Notes under the pieces: generated by a model
What the model was told of the DNA's origin: nothing
Seen by the model: the letters and a program-made list of their open reading frames with translations, nothing else
Database searches by the model: none
Origin: Actinopolyspora lacussalsi subsp. righensis
GTDB taxonomy: Bacteria; Actinomycetota; Actinomycetes; Mycobacteriales; Pseudonocardiaceae
DNA length: 64,000 nucleotides
Assembly (NCBI RefSeq): GCF_900116555.1
Contig: NZ_FPAT01000004.1
Location: forward strand, 124,001 to 188,000
Direction of reading: 5' to 3'
Part shown: positions 46,316 through 55,715 of the stretch, piece after piece
How the letters are laid out: every line of letters begins with the position of its first letter
Numbering within the stretch: the stretch's first letter is position 1
Made by a program: the position numbers and the translations under genes

Positions 46316-46810
46316 TCAAGCGCGGACAGTGCGCCGCGTCAGCCAGTAAGCGGGCAGCACGATCGCCCACAGCACCGCCAGCGCGCTGCCGACGGGCAGC
46401 AGCGCCACCGACATGTTCCTGCCCGCCACGCGCACCAGATCCGGGTTCCCCCTGTCGAACTCGACGCTGACCAGCTGCCCCTCCTGCAACCCCACGGGAT
46501 AGAGCACGCCGTTCGGCGGGGTGTACACCCGGCCACTGTCGGTGTTGAACCGGACCACGGTACGCAGGTAGGACTTCTCCACGACCTCGGCCGAGGCGGT
46601 TCCCATGTCCTGTTCGATGCTGCGGTCGTCGATGTGGCAGGCCAGCAACAACGCCAACCCGAGGGCGGTGAAGAAACCACCCACCGCCAGCACCAGCGAC
46701 GGCGCGAGGCGCCGGAACCCGCGTGGAAACCACCGCGTTCCCGAACGGTTGTCGGCGCTGTTCGGTTCCGCGGTGCCGACCGTCCGCTCCGATTGCGTCT
46801 CGCCAGTCAC
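46316..46810 (-). CDS. DUF3592 membrane protein
   Basis: 164 residues. Two membrane helices (APSLVLAVGGFFTALGLALL and VALLPVGSALAVLWAIVLPA) flank a ~70-residue extracytoplasmic beta-rich domain with VVRFNTDSGRVYTPP and EGQLVSVEFDRGNPDLVRV, the DUF3592 pattern. Function unknown. GTG 46810 start. Divergent from menF. Confidence 0.75.
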   Translation of the reverse strand: MTGETQSERTVGTAEPNSADNRSGTRWFPRGFRRLAPSLVLAVGGFFTALGLALLLACHIDDRSIEQDMGTASAEVVEKSYLRTVVRFNTDSGRVYTPPNGVLYPVGLQEGQLVSVEFDRGNPDLVRVAGRNMSVALLPVGSALAVLWAIVLPAYWLTRRTVRA

Positions 46811-47154
46811 GACCAGTGATTGTAGTGCGCCCGGCGAACCGGATCACGAGACGACCCGTTCGAAAACCCGGGGCGAGGCCCGCCCTCCCCGGTCCGAGGA
46901 CTTTCCCCGCGGAGCTCCCGCTCGCTCGTGCGGGTATTCGAAGACACTGTTCCGAGCAGGTCACCGGCTCGCGCGACCAGGCGGTTCCGTGACGCGCTCC
47001 GCGCGTCAGGACCGACGTCACGTGCGCGCCACCCCGTTTCGCGTCGCGATGTACGGCGCGCGTTTCCCGTGACGGCCGACACCTCCGAGGTGGCGGCGGG
47101 CACGCGCGAGGCGGGTGTCACCCGACAGAGTCGCAGGACACCTACCCTCGAAAC
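46811..47154. other. Divergent intergenic region before menF
   Basis: 344 bases between the DUF3592 gene and menF. It should contain both promoters. No gene, repeat or clear operator was recognised; the GC content remains high except just before menF. Confidence 0.45.
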
Positions 47155-48441
47155 GTGGACCACTTCCAGCAGAATCTGACTGTCCGCACACGTAGGGTTC
47201 CGTCTCCAGAGGGACACTACGATCTTTTGGACCTGTTGCCCGAAGGGATATCACCCGATTCGGGGCCGCTTTGCTGGACGCGACACGGTGAAGGGGTGGT
47301 CGGCTGGGGAGAAGCGCTGCGCATCGAGACGGAGCGCGAGGAGCGGTTCGTGGCGGCGGACGAGCGGTGGCAACGGCTCGCGGCGCGGATGGAGGTCGAC
47401 GACGAGGTGAGGCTGCCGGGGACGGGTCCGGTGGCCTTCGCCAGCATCGCCTTCGGCGACGATCCCGGTTCGTCGGTGCTGATAGTCCCCGAAGTCGTGC
47501 TCGGGCAGCGCGGCGGGGTGCGTTGGATCACCACCATCGGTGAGCACGACCGGCGGCTTTCCCGTGCCGCTCCCGCACGGGCTCCCGGCACCATCCGCTA
47601 CAGCGACGGGGAGTTCCCCACCACGCGTTACCGGCAGGCGGTGGCCGAGGCGGTACGCCGAATGCGCGGCTCGACCGAACTGAGCAAGGTGGTGCTGGCG
47701 CACGATCTGCTGGCCACCACCTCGGAACCGCTGAACTCGCGCTACCTGCTCGGCAACCTCGGCAGGCGCTACCCCGGGTGCTGGACGTTCGCGGTGGACG
47801 GGCTGGTGGGAGCCACGCCGGAATTACTGCTGCAGCGCAACGGCAACGAGGTGAGTTCCCGGGTGCTCGCCGGGACGGCTTGGCCGCACGAGGGGCGCAC
47901 CCAGCGGCAGCTGATGTCGGAGCTGCTGGGCTCGGCGAAGAACCGTGGGGAGCACACTTACGCGGTGCGTTCACTGGCGGACGGGCTGGAGCCGTTCTGC
48001 AAGGAGCTGGACGTGCCCACCACCCCCGAGGTGCTGCGACTGCGCAACGTGATGCACCTGGCTTCGGACGTCTCCGGACAACTGGACCCGATGCTCGCGC
48101 AGAACGGCCACGCCGGGCTGCTGCGACTGGTGCAGTCGGTGCATCCCACGGCCGCGGTCGGCGGAACCCCGACGGCGGGCGCGATCGAACTGATCGACGA
48201 GCTGGAGGAGATGAACCGGGAGCGCTACGCGGGACCGGTCGGCTGGGTGGACGCCGACGGCAACGGGGAGTTCGGTATCGCACTGCGCTGTGCACGGATC
48301 ACGTGGCACTCCGGCGAGGGGTCGCGGGCGCGGTTGTTCGCGGGCTGCGGCGTGGTTCCCGACTCCGATCCGGACACCGAGGTCACCGAGGCGGAGGCGA
48401 AACTTCTCCCCGTCCGGGAGGCTCTGGAAGGGGTGCGTTGA
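47155..48441 (+). CDS. menF: Isochorismate synthase
   Basis: 428 residues of the chorismate-using enzyme family. It converts chorismate to isochorismate, the entry to menaquinone. Motifs are STELSKVVLAHDLL, AGTAWPHEGRT, KNRGEHTYAVRSL, VQSVHPTAAVGGTPT and NRERYAGPVGWVD. The MenF role is favoured over siderophore-type isochorismate synthase because menD, E and A are 3-7 kb downstream. Starts at GTG 47155. Confidence 0.92.
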   Translation: MDHFQQNLTVRTRRVPSPEGHYDLLDLLPEGISPDSGPLCWTRHGEGVVGWGEALRIETEREERFVAADERWQRLAARMEVDDEVRLPGTGPVAFASIAFGDDPGSSVLIVPEVVLGQRGGVRWITTIGEHDRRLSRAAPARAPGTIRYSDGEFPTTRYRQAVAEAVRRMRGSTELSKVVLAHDLLATTSEPLNSRYLLGNLGRRYPGCWTFAVDGLVGATPELLLQRNGNEVSSRVLAGTAWPHEGRTQRQLMSELLGSAKNRGEHTYAVRSLADGLEPFCKELDVPTTPEVLRLRNVMHLASDVSGQLDPMLAQNGHAGLLRLVQSVHPTAAVGGTPTAGAIELIDELEEMNRERYAGPVGWVDADGNGEFGIALRCARITWHSGEGSRARLFAGCGVVPDSDPDTEVTEAEAKLLPVREALEGVR

Positions 48442-48483
48442 ACGCGGATGCTCGTGGGCGCCGAAGTCCCTCCCGGGGAGTTC

Positions 48484-48684
48484 TCACTCGTGATCGGCGA
48501 GGCACGCGGCGCGTAGTTTCCGCAGCACCGCGTTCACGTCGTCGGCGGCCGCACCGGGATCCGCCCGGTAGGCGATGATCAGCTTCTCGGTCACACGCTC
48601 GGGATCCTCACCGTTGAGCAGATCGCGCAACACCCTGGCTCCGGTCGTGTTGAGCTGTCCGGACTCCTCGTCGTGCAACAACAT
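48484..48684 (-). CDS. PqqD/RRE-like miniprotein
   Basis: 66 residues from ATG 48684, ten bases after GGAGG (GTG 48723 would add 13 residues). The sequence LLHDEESGQLNTTGARVLRD, GEDPERVTEKLI and ADDVNAVLRKLRAA has the layout of PqqD-like RiPP recognition elements, as in lasso-peptide B1 proteins. No precursor peptide or leader peptidase was found beside it. Whether it still binds a peptide is unknown. Confidence 0.65.
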   Translation of the reverse strand: MLLHDEESGQLNTTGARVLRDLLNGEDPERVTEKLIIAYRADPGAAADDVNAVLRKLRAACLADHE

Positions 48685-48857
48685 CCTTCTCGGACCTCCA
48701 CGAGCCCGCCCGACCGAAGACACGGCTCCGCGAATCCACAGCGGACCGATCCGGTCCTTTCACTCGAAGGCTAGCGGGGTCTCCGGGCACCGCAAAGCCG
48801 CCGCACCGGAATTCACGCGAAGGTACGACTCGCCTCGATGTCGAGGGGCCGCGAAGA

Positions 48858-48892
48858 ACCGTCCCCGCCCGCGCGGTGCGAGCGGGGACGGT
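48858..48892 (-). terminator. Hairpin terminator of the M1 peptidase gene
   Basis: A perfect 11-base inverted repeat, ACCGTCCCCGC (48858-48868) and GCGGGGACGGT (48882-48892), lies 17 bases beyond the peptidase stop on the minus strand. There is no T-tract. Confidence 0.7.
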
Positions 48893-48908
48893 GGCGGAAC
48901 CCGCGGGT

Positions 48909-50429
48909 TCAGCCGCGGTCGTGCATCCCGGCCAGCAACTCGTGAGTGTGGTTCAGCTGCTCGACCGCCTTCGGCGCGGACGCGTCCGCGGTCCGCGCGG
49001 CGGCGGTCCGGGGAACCCCGGTCGCACTGCCCACCCGAGGTTTGCCCTCGCTGAACAACCACTCGTCGAAGAAGCCGTCCAGCCGCTGTCCGGAAACGCG
49101 CTCGGCGTGCTCGATGAACTCCGGCACGGTGGCGTTGCCGCCCCGGTTCCGCTCGAACCAGGTTCGCACGGTGCGCAGCATCTTCGCGTCGCCGATCCGG
49201 TTCCGCAGGGCGTGCAGCGTCATGGCCCCGCGGTTGTAGACCGAGGCGTGGAAGAGGTCCTCCTTGCCGGGGCCACCAGGCGTGACCTGCCAGAACGGCG
49301 AGTCGGCCGGGTACGACGAGTAGTAGTGGTCGAACAGCTCCTGGGCCGTTCCGTTCCCCTCGTGCTCGGCCCACAGCCATTCGGCGTAACTCGCGAAACC
49401 CTCGTTGAGCCAGATGCTCGACCAGTCGTCCAGCGCCACCGAGTCGCCGAACCACTGGTGCGCGAGCTCGTGGGTGACCACCGAGGTGTTGGAACCGATC
49501 CGGAAGAAGTTCGGGCTGTAGACGGGCCTGGTCTGGTTCTCCAGGGCGAACCCGAGCCCTTCGGCGGGCACCACACCGCCCTGGGTCTCGAACGGGTACG
49601 GTCCGACGATTTCCGAGAGGAATTCCAGGATCTCGGGAGTGCGTTCCAGACTGGCCTCGGCGGGCCCCTTGATGTCACCGAGCCCGTCGGCGTAAGCGGT
49701 GATCATCGGCTGGTCGAAGGCACCCTTCTTGCTGTGCACGTCGTACTGCCCGATGGCCAGGAACGCGAGGTAGGTCGCACTGGGGCTGGGCATGCGCCAG
49801 TTCCAGCGGGTCCAGTCGCCCTGGCGGATACGAGCGGTCATCCTGCCGTTGGAGAGCACTTCGGTTCCGTTCGGCACGGCCACCGAGATGTCGAAGGACG
49901 CCTTGTCCGAGGGGTGGTCGCTGGCGGGGAACCACCACTCGGAGATCAGGGGTTGTCCGACCGCGACGGCACCGTTCTCGGTGCGCTTCCAGGGGGTCTG
50001 CCCGTCGACCTCCACTGTGGATGGTTTGTCGGCATAGCTGACCACGAACGTGGCCAGGCTCCCCTCCGGCAGTGCTCGCTTCGGTGTGACCGTCACCTCG
50101 GTGGCGCCCTGCCGCTCGACCCGCGCGGGCGCTCCGTTGACCCGCACGGACCGAATCTCCAGCGCGAAGTCCAGGTTGAACGAGCTCAGGTCCTCGGTCG
50201 GTTCGGCCACGATGGTCGTGGTGCCGCGCAGCAGGTCGTTCTCCGGCTGGTAGCGCAGCCGGATGTCGTAGTGGGACACGTCGTAGCCGCCGTTGCCCGC
50301 CTCCGGGTAGTACGAATCGCCGACGCCGGGTGCGCCCGCGCCGCCGGTTCCCGCCAGGGCCGGGGCCGCGAGAACCACCGTCGCGGCGCAGGTGGCGACA
50401 GCGGTACGTAGCGCTCGTCTCCGCAACAA
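48909..50429 (-). CDS. Secreted M1 family zinc metallopeptidase
   Basis: About 506 residues. A signal peptide (LRRRALRTAVATCAATVV, then APALA) precedes an M1 N-terminal beta domain (DVSHYDIRLRYQPENDLLRG). The gluzincin active site is VVTHELAHQWFGD with NEGFASYAEWLW supplying the third ligand. The GxMEN-type exopeptidase loop appears as GVVPAEGLG, so substrate binding may differ from classical aminopeptidases. TTG 50429 follows TTAGGAG. GTG 50465 is an alternative. Exported. Confidence 0.9.
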   Translation of the reverse strand: MLRRRALRTAVATCAATVVLAAPALAGTGGAGAPGVGDSYYPEAGNGGYDVSHYDIRLRYQPENDLLRGTTTIVAEPTEDLSSFNLDFALEIRSVRVNGAPARVERQGATEVTVTPKRALPEGSLATFVVSYADKPSTVEVDGQTPWKRTENGAVAVGQPLISEWWFPASDHPSDKASFDISVAVPNGTEVLSNGRMTARIRQGDWTRWNWRMPSPSATYLAFLAIGQYDVHSKKGAFDQPMITAYADGLGDIKGPAEASLERTPEILEFLSEIVGPYPFETQGGVVPAEGLGFALENQTRPVYSPNFFRIGSNTSVVTHELAHQWFGDSVALDDWSSIWLNEGFASYAEWLWAEHEGNGTAQELFDHYYSSYPADSPFWQVTPGGPGKEDLFHASVYNRGAMTLHALRNRIGDAKMLRTVRTWFERNRGGNATVPEFIEHAERVSGQRLDGFFDEWLFSEGKPRVGSATGVPRTAAARTADASAPKAVEQLNHTHELLAGMHDRG

Positions 50430-50580
50430 GTGACAACTCCTAACACGGTGCTCGATCCGGAACACAACCAGTGATCATACGCACACGAAACGGGATCGGA
50501 GCGGATCAGCGGGCACCGGTCGAACATCGAACCGTGGGCGGCCCTGTCGGCCCCCGGAGGCTCGGACACACAATGCGGGC

Positions 50581-50826
50581 ATGTCGAACAGCACACGGGG
50601 AACCTCCCCGAGCGTCCGTCCGATCGGGAACACCGCCCTGCTCGCGGCCGGAGTCGTCACCGCGATACAGCTGTCGACGGACAGTCCCGCCGCGGCAGGC
50701 CCTTACGTCGTGGCCCTGCTGCTCTGCGTGCTGGGAACGGGACTGCGGATCGAGTCGGCGATACGGGAACGCGTGCCGGAAACGAATCCGGATACGACAA
50801 CACGCCAGGACCACACGAGTGGGTGA
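50581..50826 (+). CDS. Small hypothetical membrane protein
   Basis: 81 residues with two hydrophobic segments (IGNTALLAAGVVTAIQL and GPYVVALLLCVLGTGLRIE) and a charged C-terminus. The ribosome site is weak and no family is recognised, so the gene is possible rather than certain. Confidence 0.45.
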   Translation: MSNSTRGTSPSVRPIGNTALLAAGVVTAIQLSTDSPAAAGPYVVALLLCVLGTGLRIESAIRERVPETNPDTTTRQDHTSG

Positions 50827-50859
50827 CGTTCTTCGTGGCACCGGGTGCGCGAGAAACCG

Positions 50860-51150
50860 TCACTCCCTGCCGGGCATGGCCGGTCCGATGTGGTCGTGAT
50901 CGCGCAGGTGCTGCAGCAGGTCGAGCACGGCCTCGATGCTGGTCCCCGCGATCGGGCCGCGCCGGTGCGGGATCGGCACGTCGGTGTAGGTGGTGTAGGC
51001 GATCCACCCGGCAGGATCGACGTTGTACATGACGCTGCCGAGGTGGTCCCCGGCGACGTAGACCTCGTAACCGACGGTCGCCCGCTCCTGGTCGACGATC
51101 GGTTCGTAGTGCTGGTCGGTGATCTCCTCGGCGGTGTACAACCGGGCCAT
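50860..51150 (-). CDS. Small hypothetical protein
   Basis: 96 residues. ATG 51150 follows GGGAGC. Mixed beta/alpha sequence such as TVGYEVYVAGDHLGSVMYNV and TSIEAVLDLLQHLRDHDHIG suggests a compact fold. No membrane helix or signal. Function unknown; codon use looks genuine. Confidence 0.65.
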   Translation of the reverse strand: MARLYTAEEITDQHYEPIVDQERATVGYEVYVAGDHLGSVMYNVDPAGWIAYTTYTDVPIPHRRGPIAGTSIEAVLDLLQHLRDHDHIGPAMPGRE

Positions 51151-51551
51151 CGCTGCTCCCGTGGTCGGATTCCGGCGTAACGGCACCGCGCGCGTTGGTG
51201 GCACGGCAGCCCCGTGATCCGACAGTCTCGCACCGACACCGATCCGACACGAGGGGTGTTCACCCGACCGTCCGGCGAATTCGATAAAACCGGACGCGTG
51301 GTCACCGAAACCCGCGATCATCTGATCGAACGAATCCGGCGGGACGTGGCAGCGGCCTGGAGCGCCGGAGAATCCGCCGTAGAAGAACCGCTGGCCGAAC
51401 GCCGTACAGCCGCCGCTGTCGAGATCTCGGAGGCAGCGCATGTCTGGCCGTCGCGACCCGGTTGAACGTCCCGGCCGTCACCGCTGATCGGGTTTGGAAG
51501 GATCCGGATATCGGCGTGGAGGTCCGACTGATTCGCTGATTTCGGCTCCGC
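51151..51551. other. Intergenic region, no confident gene
   Basis: 401 bases between the small hypothetical gene and menD. A plus-strand frame at 51214-51465 is possible (83 residues) but has no recognisable features and no ribosome site. It should include the upstream region of the 96-residue gene. Confidence 0.4.
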
Positions 51552-53273
51552 TCAGCCGAGCACGGCGGACGCGACGGCTTCCGACAGCCGTTCCCGCAGT
51601 TCGCGCTGCCCGTCACGCGCGGTGCGGACCTCGACCACCCGCAACCCGGACCGGTAGCGCAGCGCCGCACCGAGGTCCCCGCCGTGGTCCACCGATCGGT
51701 GCGGCACCCCGTGCGCCGCGCACAGCGCCGCCAGATCGGTGCCGTGCGGGGTGCCGAAGACCCGCTCGAACGGCTGGGCGTAGGCAGGGTCCCCCTGCTC
51801 TAGCAGCGAGAAGATCCCGCCGCCGTCGTCGTTGCACACCACGATCGTCAGGTCCGGGCGCTGTTCGTGCGGCCCCAGCAGCAAGCCGTTGGTGTCGTGC
51901 AGGAATGTGAGATCACCCAGCAGCGCGTAGGTGGGTGTCTCGCGGGCCAGGGCCACGCCGAGCGCCGTGGAGACCGTGCCGTCGATGCCCGCCACGCCCC
52001 GGTTGCGGTGCACCCGCACGTCGGGGCGCGCTCTGGCGGACAGCGCCACGTCACGTGCGGGGTTCGAGGATCCCACGACCAGCGTGGAGTCGGCCGGAAT
52101 CTCGTCGAGCACTCGGGCGGCGACGACGGGGCCGTGCGGACCGGACTCGCGGTCGAGTGCGGCTGCCAGCTCCTCCCCCGCCTTCCGGTCGGCCGCCGAC
52201 CACGCTTCCAGCCACGCCGGGTCGGGAGTCACCGCCGTGGGGTCCACCGAGTCGGCCAGCAGCGAGACGTCGTGCGCGGGCGCGGGCCAGGTGTCCGACC
52301 GCCCGTGCAGCAGGACCGTCTCCACCTTGCGGTCGGCCAGCAGCCGCTGCACCTGCCGGAACACCGTCGGCCTGCCGACGCAGACGACCAGGTCGGGGCG
52401 GTGGGCGCGGAGGAACTCGGCGAGTTCCAGCAGCCACATCCCGGTGGGCAGCAGCGTCTCCCCACCGTGGCCCACACCTCCGGTCTCGGCGAGAACCGGC
52501 CAGCCGAGTCGTCTCGCCCAGTCGAGATCGTGCTCCCCGCCGTCCGCGGCGAGCAGCACCAGCCCGTACGGCGATTCGGGCTCGTACCGGGCGGGTTCGT
52601 GCGGTGCCTCGGCGAACTCGGTCCAGGGGCGCCCGTCGGGGCGTCCCGCCAGGGATTCGCACCACTCCGGTCGGTCGGTGGCGAGCTCGCCGTCCGAGTC
52701 GGTCGGGACGGTCGCGGCCGGTTCGTCGGGCACGAGTGGTTCCCGGAACGGCAGGTTGAGGTGCACCGGCGCGGCCGGGCGAGCACCGCCGAGGGCCGCC
52801 CGCACCGCCCGGCAGGTCTGGCCGCGCCAGTAGGCGTGCTGCCCGGGGCGGTTCTCGGCGACCGCCAGTTCGTCGAACCACCGCACCGAGGTGCCGTAGA
52901 GCCCGTGCTGGTCGATGGTCTGGTTGGCCCCGGCCGCGCGGAGTTCGGGGGGCCGGTCGGCGGTGAGCACGAGCAGCGGCACCCCCGCGTGCCCCGCCTC
53001 GGTGACGGCTGGGTGCAGGTTCGTCGCGGCGGTGCCGGAGGTGCAGACCACGGCCACCGGTTCCCCGCTCGCGGCGGCGATGCCGAGGGCCAGGAACCCC
53101 GCACTGCGCTCGTCGATCCGCACGTGCAGCGCGAGACGTCGCCGGGACGCGGCGCGGTGCAGCGCGAAGGCCAGCGCGGCGTTTCGCGACCCCGGGGACA
53201 GCACGGCGTGCCGCAGCCCGTTGCGCACCAGCTCGTCGACGAGCACCTCGGCCTGGGCCGTGGCGGGATTCAA
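51552..53273 (-). CDS. menD: SEPHCHC synthase (menaquinone pathway)
   Basis: 573 residues. A thiamine-diphosphate enzyme that adds the succinic semialdehyde unit from 2-oxoglutarate to isochorismate. It shows VLSPGSRNAALAFAL, SGTAATNLHPAVTEA, GNRGVAGIDGTVSTALG and the ThDP motif CNDDGGGIFSLLEQG. Starts at TTG 53273 with GGGGTG upstream. Divergent from menE, sharing a 190-base region. Confidence 0.95.
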   Translation of the reverse strand: MNPATAQAEVLVDELVRNGLRHAVLSPGSRNAALAFALHRAASRRRLALHVRIDERSAGFLALGIAAASGEPVAVVCTSGTAATNLHPAVTEAGHAGVPLLVLTADRPPELRAAGANQTIDQHGLYGTSVRWFDELAVAENRPGQHAYWRGQTCRAVRAALGGARPAAPVHLNLPFREPLVPDEPAATVPTDSDGELATDRPEWCESLAGRPDGRPWTEFAEAPHEPARYEPESPYGLVLLAADGGEHDLDWARRLGWPVLAETGGVGHGGETLLPTGMWLLELAEFLRAHRPDLVVCVGRPTVFRQVQRLLADRKVETVLLHGRSDTWPAPAHDVSLLADSVDPTAVTPDPAWLEAWSAADRKAGEELAAALDRESGPHGPVVAARVLDEIPADSTLVVGSSNPARDVALSARARPDVRVHRNRGVAGIDGTVSTALGVALARETPTYALLGDLTFLHDTNGLLLGPHEQRPDLTIVVCNDDGGGIFSLLEQGDPAYAQPFERVFGTPHGTDLAALCAAHGVPHRSVDHGGDLGAALRYRSGLRVVEVRTARDGQRELRERLSEAVASAVLG

Positions 53274-53465
53274 AGGATCACCCCGGTGTCCGGGAGAGCT
53301 GCGGTGGACTGCTCGTCACTCTACAGAACCTTCTCACCTCCGCTTTCGCAGGTTCTGCCGATCGGGAACCCGGGCGGCGGAGCACGGCGGACCTCGGTGC
53401 GGCCGGCACGGAGACGGGAGCGGGGACGGCGGAACCACGGCCGGGCCGGGCGGACAATGGAGGCC

Positions 53466-54671
53466 ATGAGCAGCGCCAGAGAACTCCGCCCCCTGACGAT
53501 TCCCCGTGATCCGGGCGAGCTGACGGCGGTGGTAGCGGAGCTGCGGAACGCGCTGGACGGGACCGGCCCGGCGTTGCTGCCGCTGGCGGCGGACGACCCC
53601 GCCGCCGGGGAAACGGCCCGTGCGCTCGGCGCCGGGGAGCCGCTGGCCACTGTCGAGGACTCCGAGTCGGATCCCACGAGCCTGGTGATCGCGACCTCCG
53701 GCTCGACCGGCGCGCCCAAGGGGGTGCTGCTGCCCGCCTCCGCGCTTCGTGCCTCCGCCCGGTCCACCCACGACCACCTCGGCGGCCCCGGTCAGTGGCT
53801 GCTGGCGATGCCCACCCACCACATCGCGGGAATCCAGGTGCTGGTCCGCTCGATCGTGGCTGGTCACACCCCGCGAGCCGTGGACACGCGGGAGGGCTTC
53901 ACCGCCGAGGCGTTCGCCGACGCGGCCGAGCCGCTGCTGAGCACCGAAAACCAGCACTACACGGCGCTGGTGCCCACCCAGTTGGGGCGGCTGCTCGACG
54001 CGGCGAGCGATCCGCGCGGGCTCCGGGCGCTGCGTACCTTCGACGCGGTGCTGCTCGGCGGCGCGGCGGCGGCACCGGGCCTGCTGGAGCGGGCGCGCGC
54101 GGCGGGGGTGAACGTGGTCACCACCTACGGCATGAGCGAGACGGCGGGCGGCTGCGTCTACGACGGCACCCCGCTGCCCGGTGTCAGGGTTCACGTCGAG
54201 TCCCCGGAGCCGGGGCGGATCAGCCTGTCCGGCCCGACACTGGCGCGTGGTTATCGCCGCTCCCCCGACAACCACGGCTCCGATCGGGCGGCGTTCGAGA
54301 CGGGGTGGTTCCGCACCGGTGACGTCGGACAGTGGCGCGACGGGCACCTCGAAGTGCTGGGCCGGGCGGACGACATGATCGTCACCGGCGCCGTCAAGGT
54401 GGTGCCCGCGGTGGTGGAACGCGCGCTGACCGAGCACCCCGGCGTCCGCGAGGCGTGCGTGCTCGGCGGTCCCGACCCGGAATGGGGGCAGGCCGTGCTG
54501 GCGGCCGTGGTCCCCGAGCGCACCGTGCCGGACGAGCGGGAGCTGCGCAGGCGCGTCCGGCAGCGTCTCGGCGCGGCGGCGGCCCCGAAACGGTTCGTGG
54601 TGCTCGACGAGCTGCCGCTGCGCGGGCCGGGCAAACCCGACAAGCGGGCGCTGCTGGAGCTGTTCGGCTGA
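53466..54671 (+). CDS. menE: o-Succinylbenzoate-CoA ligase
   Basis: 401 residues of the acyl-CoA synthetase (ANL) family. AMP-binding loop ATSGSTGAPKGVLLP, TTYGMSETAGGCVYDG, the hinge FRTGDVGQWRDG and the C-terminal catalytic lysine in GPGKPDKRALL are present. It activates OSB for the menB ring closure. ATG 53466 is only two bases from GGAGG; ATG 53457, three codons upstream, may be the true start. Shorter than most ANL ligases, as is normal for actinobacterial MenE. Confidence 0.93.
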   Translation: MSSARELRPLTIPRDPGELTAVVAELRNALDGTGPALLPLAADDPAAGETARALGAGEPLATVEDSESDPTSLVIATSGSTGAPKGVLLPASALRASARSTHDHLGGPGQWLLAMPTHHIAGIQVLVRSIVAGHTPRAVDTREGFTAEAFADAAEPLLSTENQHYTALVPTQLGRLLDAASDPRGLRALRTFDAVLLGGAAAAPGLLERARAAGVNVVTTYGMSETAGGCVYDGTPLPGVRVHVESPEPGRISLSGPTLARGYRRSPDNHGSDRAAFETGWFRTGDVGQWRDGHLEVLGRADDMIVTGAVKVVPAVVERALTEHPGVREACVLGGPDPEWGQAVLAAVVPERTVPDERELRRRVRQRLGAAAAPKRFVVLDELPLRGPGKPDKRALLELFG

Positions 54672-54794
54672 CCGCTCCGCCCCTCGTGCGCTCCTCGTAC
54701 GCACCGCGTCGCGCACCGTCACCGCTCGGTGACCGAGATCAGGCGCGACACCCTGGGGCGATATCACGGATCACCGGTGCGCGAGGATTGCCGC

Positions 54795-55667
54795 ATGGCC
54801 TCAGTCGCTGAATGGGTTGAAGGTGTTCGGGTCCGGACCTGGCCGAACGCCGTGGCTCCCGTGATCGCGGGTAGCGCCACCGCCGCCGGAGCAGCCGGAT
54901 TCGACCTCCCGTTGGCGTTGTTGTCGCTGGTGGTGGCGCTCTCCCTGATCACGGGGGTCAACTTCGCCAACGACTACTCGGACGGCATCCGCGGCACCGA
55001 CGAGGTGCGGACCGGGCCGCGACGGCTCGTGGGATCCGGCTCGGCACGTCCGGGCAGTGTGCTGGGAGTGGCGCTGGGCTGCTTCGGCATCGCCGCGGTC
55101 GCCGGGCTGGCCGTGCTCTACCTGAGTGGTCACTGGTGGCTGCTGTCGCTGGGAGCGGTCAGCATCGCGGGAGCCTGGTTCTACACCGGCGGCAAGCGAC
55201 CCTACGGCTACGCCGGCTGGGGCGAGCTGGCGGTGTTCTGCTTCTTCGGCCCGGCCGCCGTGCTCGGCACGATGTACGTGCAGGCCGACAGCATCAACGG
55301 TTCGGGGATCGGCGCGGCCGTGGCGATGGGGGCGTTCTCCAGCGCGGTGCTGGTGGCCAACAACCTGCGGGACATCCCCACCGACCGGCAGAGCGGCAAG
55401 CGCACGCTGGCGGTGCTGCTCGGCGACCGGGACACCCGGACGCTGTACGTGACCCTGGTGCTGGCGCCGTTCCTGATCACCACGCTGACCGGGCTGCGGA
55501 TCACGCCCGCCCTGCTCGGCTTCCTCGCGCTGGCGTTGGTGATATCGCCGATACGGCGGGTGACGCGCGGCGACACCGGGCTGAGCCTGCTTCCGGTGCT
55601 GCGCGACACCGGGTTGGCGATGCTGCTGTGGGCGGTGGCGACCGCGGTGGGGCTGACTCTCGGTTGA
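54795..55667 (+). CDS. menA: 1,4-Dihydroxy-2-naphthoate polyprenyltransferase
   Basis: 290 residues, an integral membrane UbiA-family enzyme with about nine helices. It attaches the polyprenyl tail to DHNA. The Asp-rich motifs NFANDYSDGIRGTD and NLRDIPTDRQSGKRTLAV bind the Mg-diphosphate. ATG 54795 follows GAGGA. It shares direction with menE 123 bases upstream. Its prenyl substrate could come from the polyprenyl synthase at 22.4-23.4 kb. Confidence 0.95.
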   Translation: MASVAEWVEGVRVRTWPNAVAPVIAGSATAAGAAGFDLPLALLSLVVALSLITGVNFANDYSDGIRGTDEVRTGPRRLVGSGSARPGSVLGVALGCFGIAAVAGLAVLYLSGHWWLLSLGAVSIAGAWFYTGGKRPYGYAGWGELAVFCFFGPAAVLGTMYVQADSINGSGIGAAVAMGAFSSAVLVANNLRDIPTDRQSGKRTLAVLLGDRDTRTLYVTLVLAPFLITTLTGLRITPALLGFLALALVISPIRRVTRGDTGLSLLPVLRDTGLAMLLWAVATAVGLTLG

Positions 55668-55677
55668 GAGCCCCGGA

Positions 55678-55704
55678 TGCCGGACCGGGCACCCCGGTCC
55701 GGCA
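55678..55704. terminator. Strong bidirectional terminator
   Basis: A perfect 12-base stem, TGCCGGACCGGG (55678-55689) with CCCGGTCCGGCA (55693-55704), closed by a three-base CAC loop. It sits between convergent menA and the membrane gene ending at 55716. Confidence 0.85.
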
Positions 55705-55715
55705 CCGAGAACGCG

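Noticed and set aside
51214-51465. An 83-residue plus-strand frame before menD
   Set aside because: No ribosome site, no family likeness, and the N-terminal part overlaps an expected promoter region.
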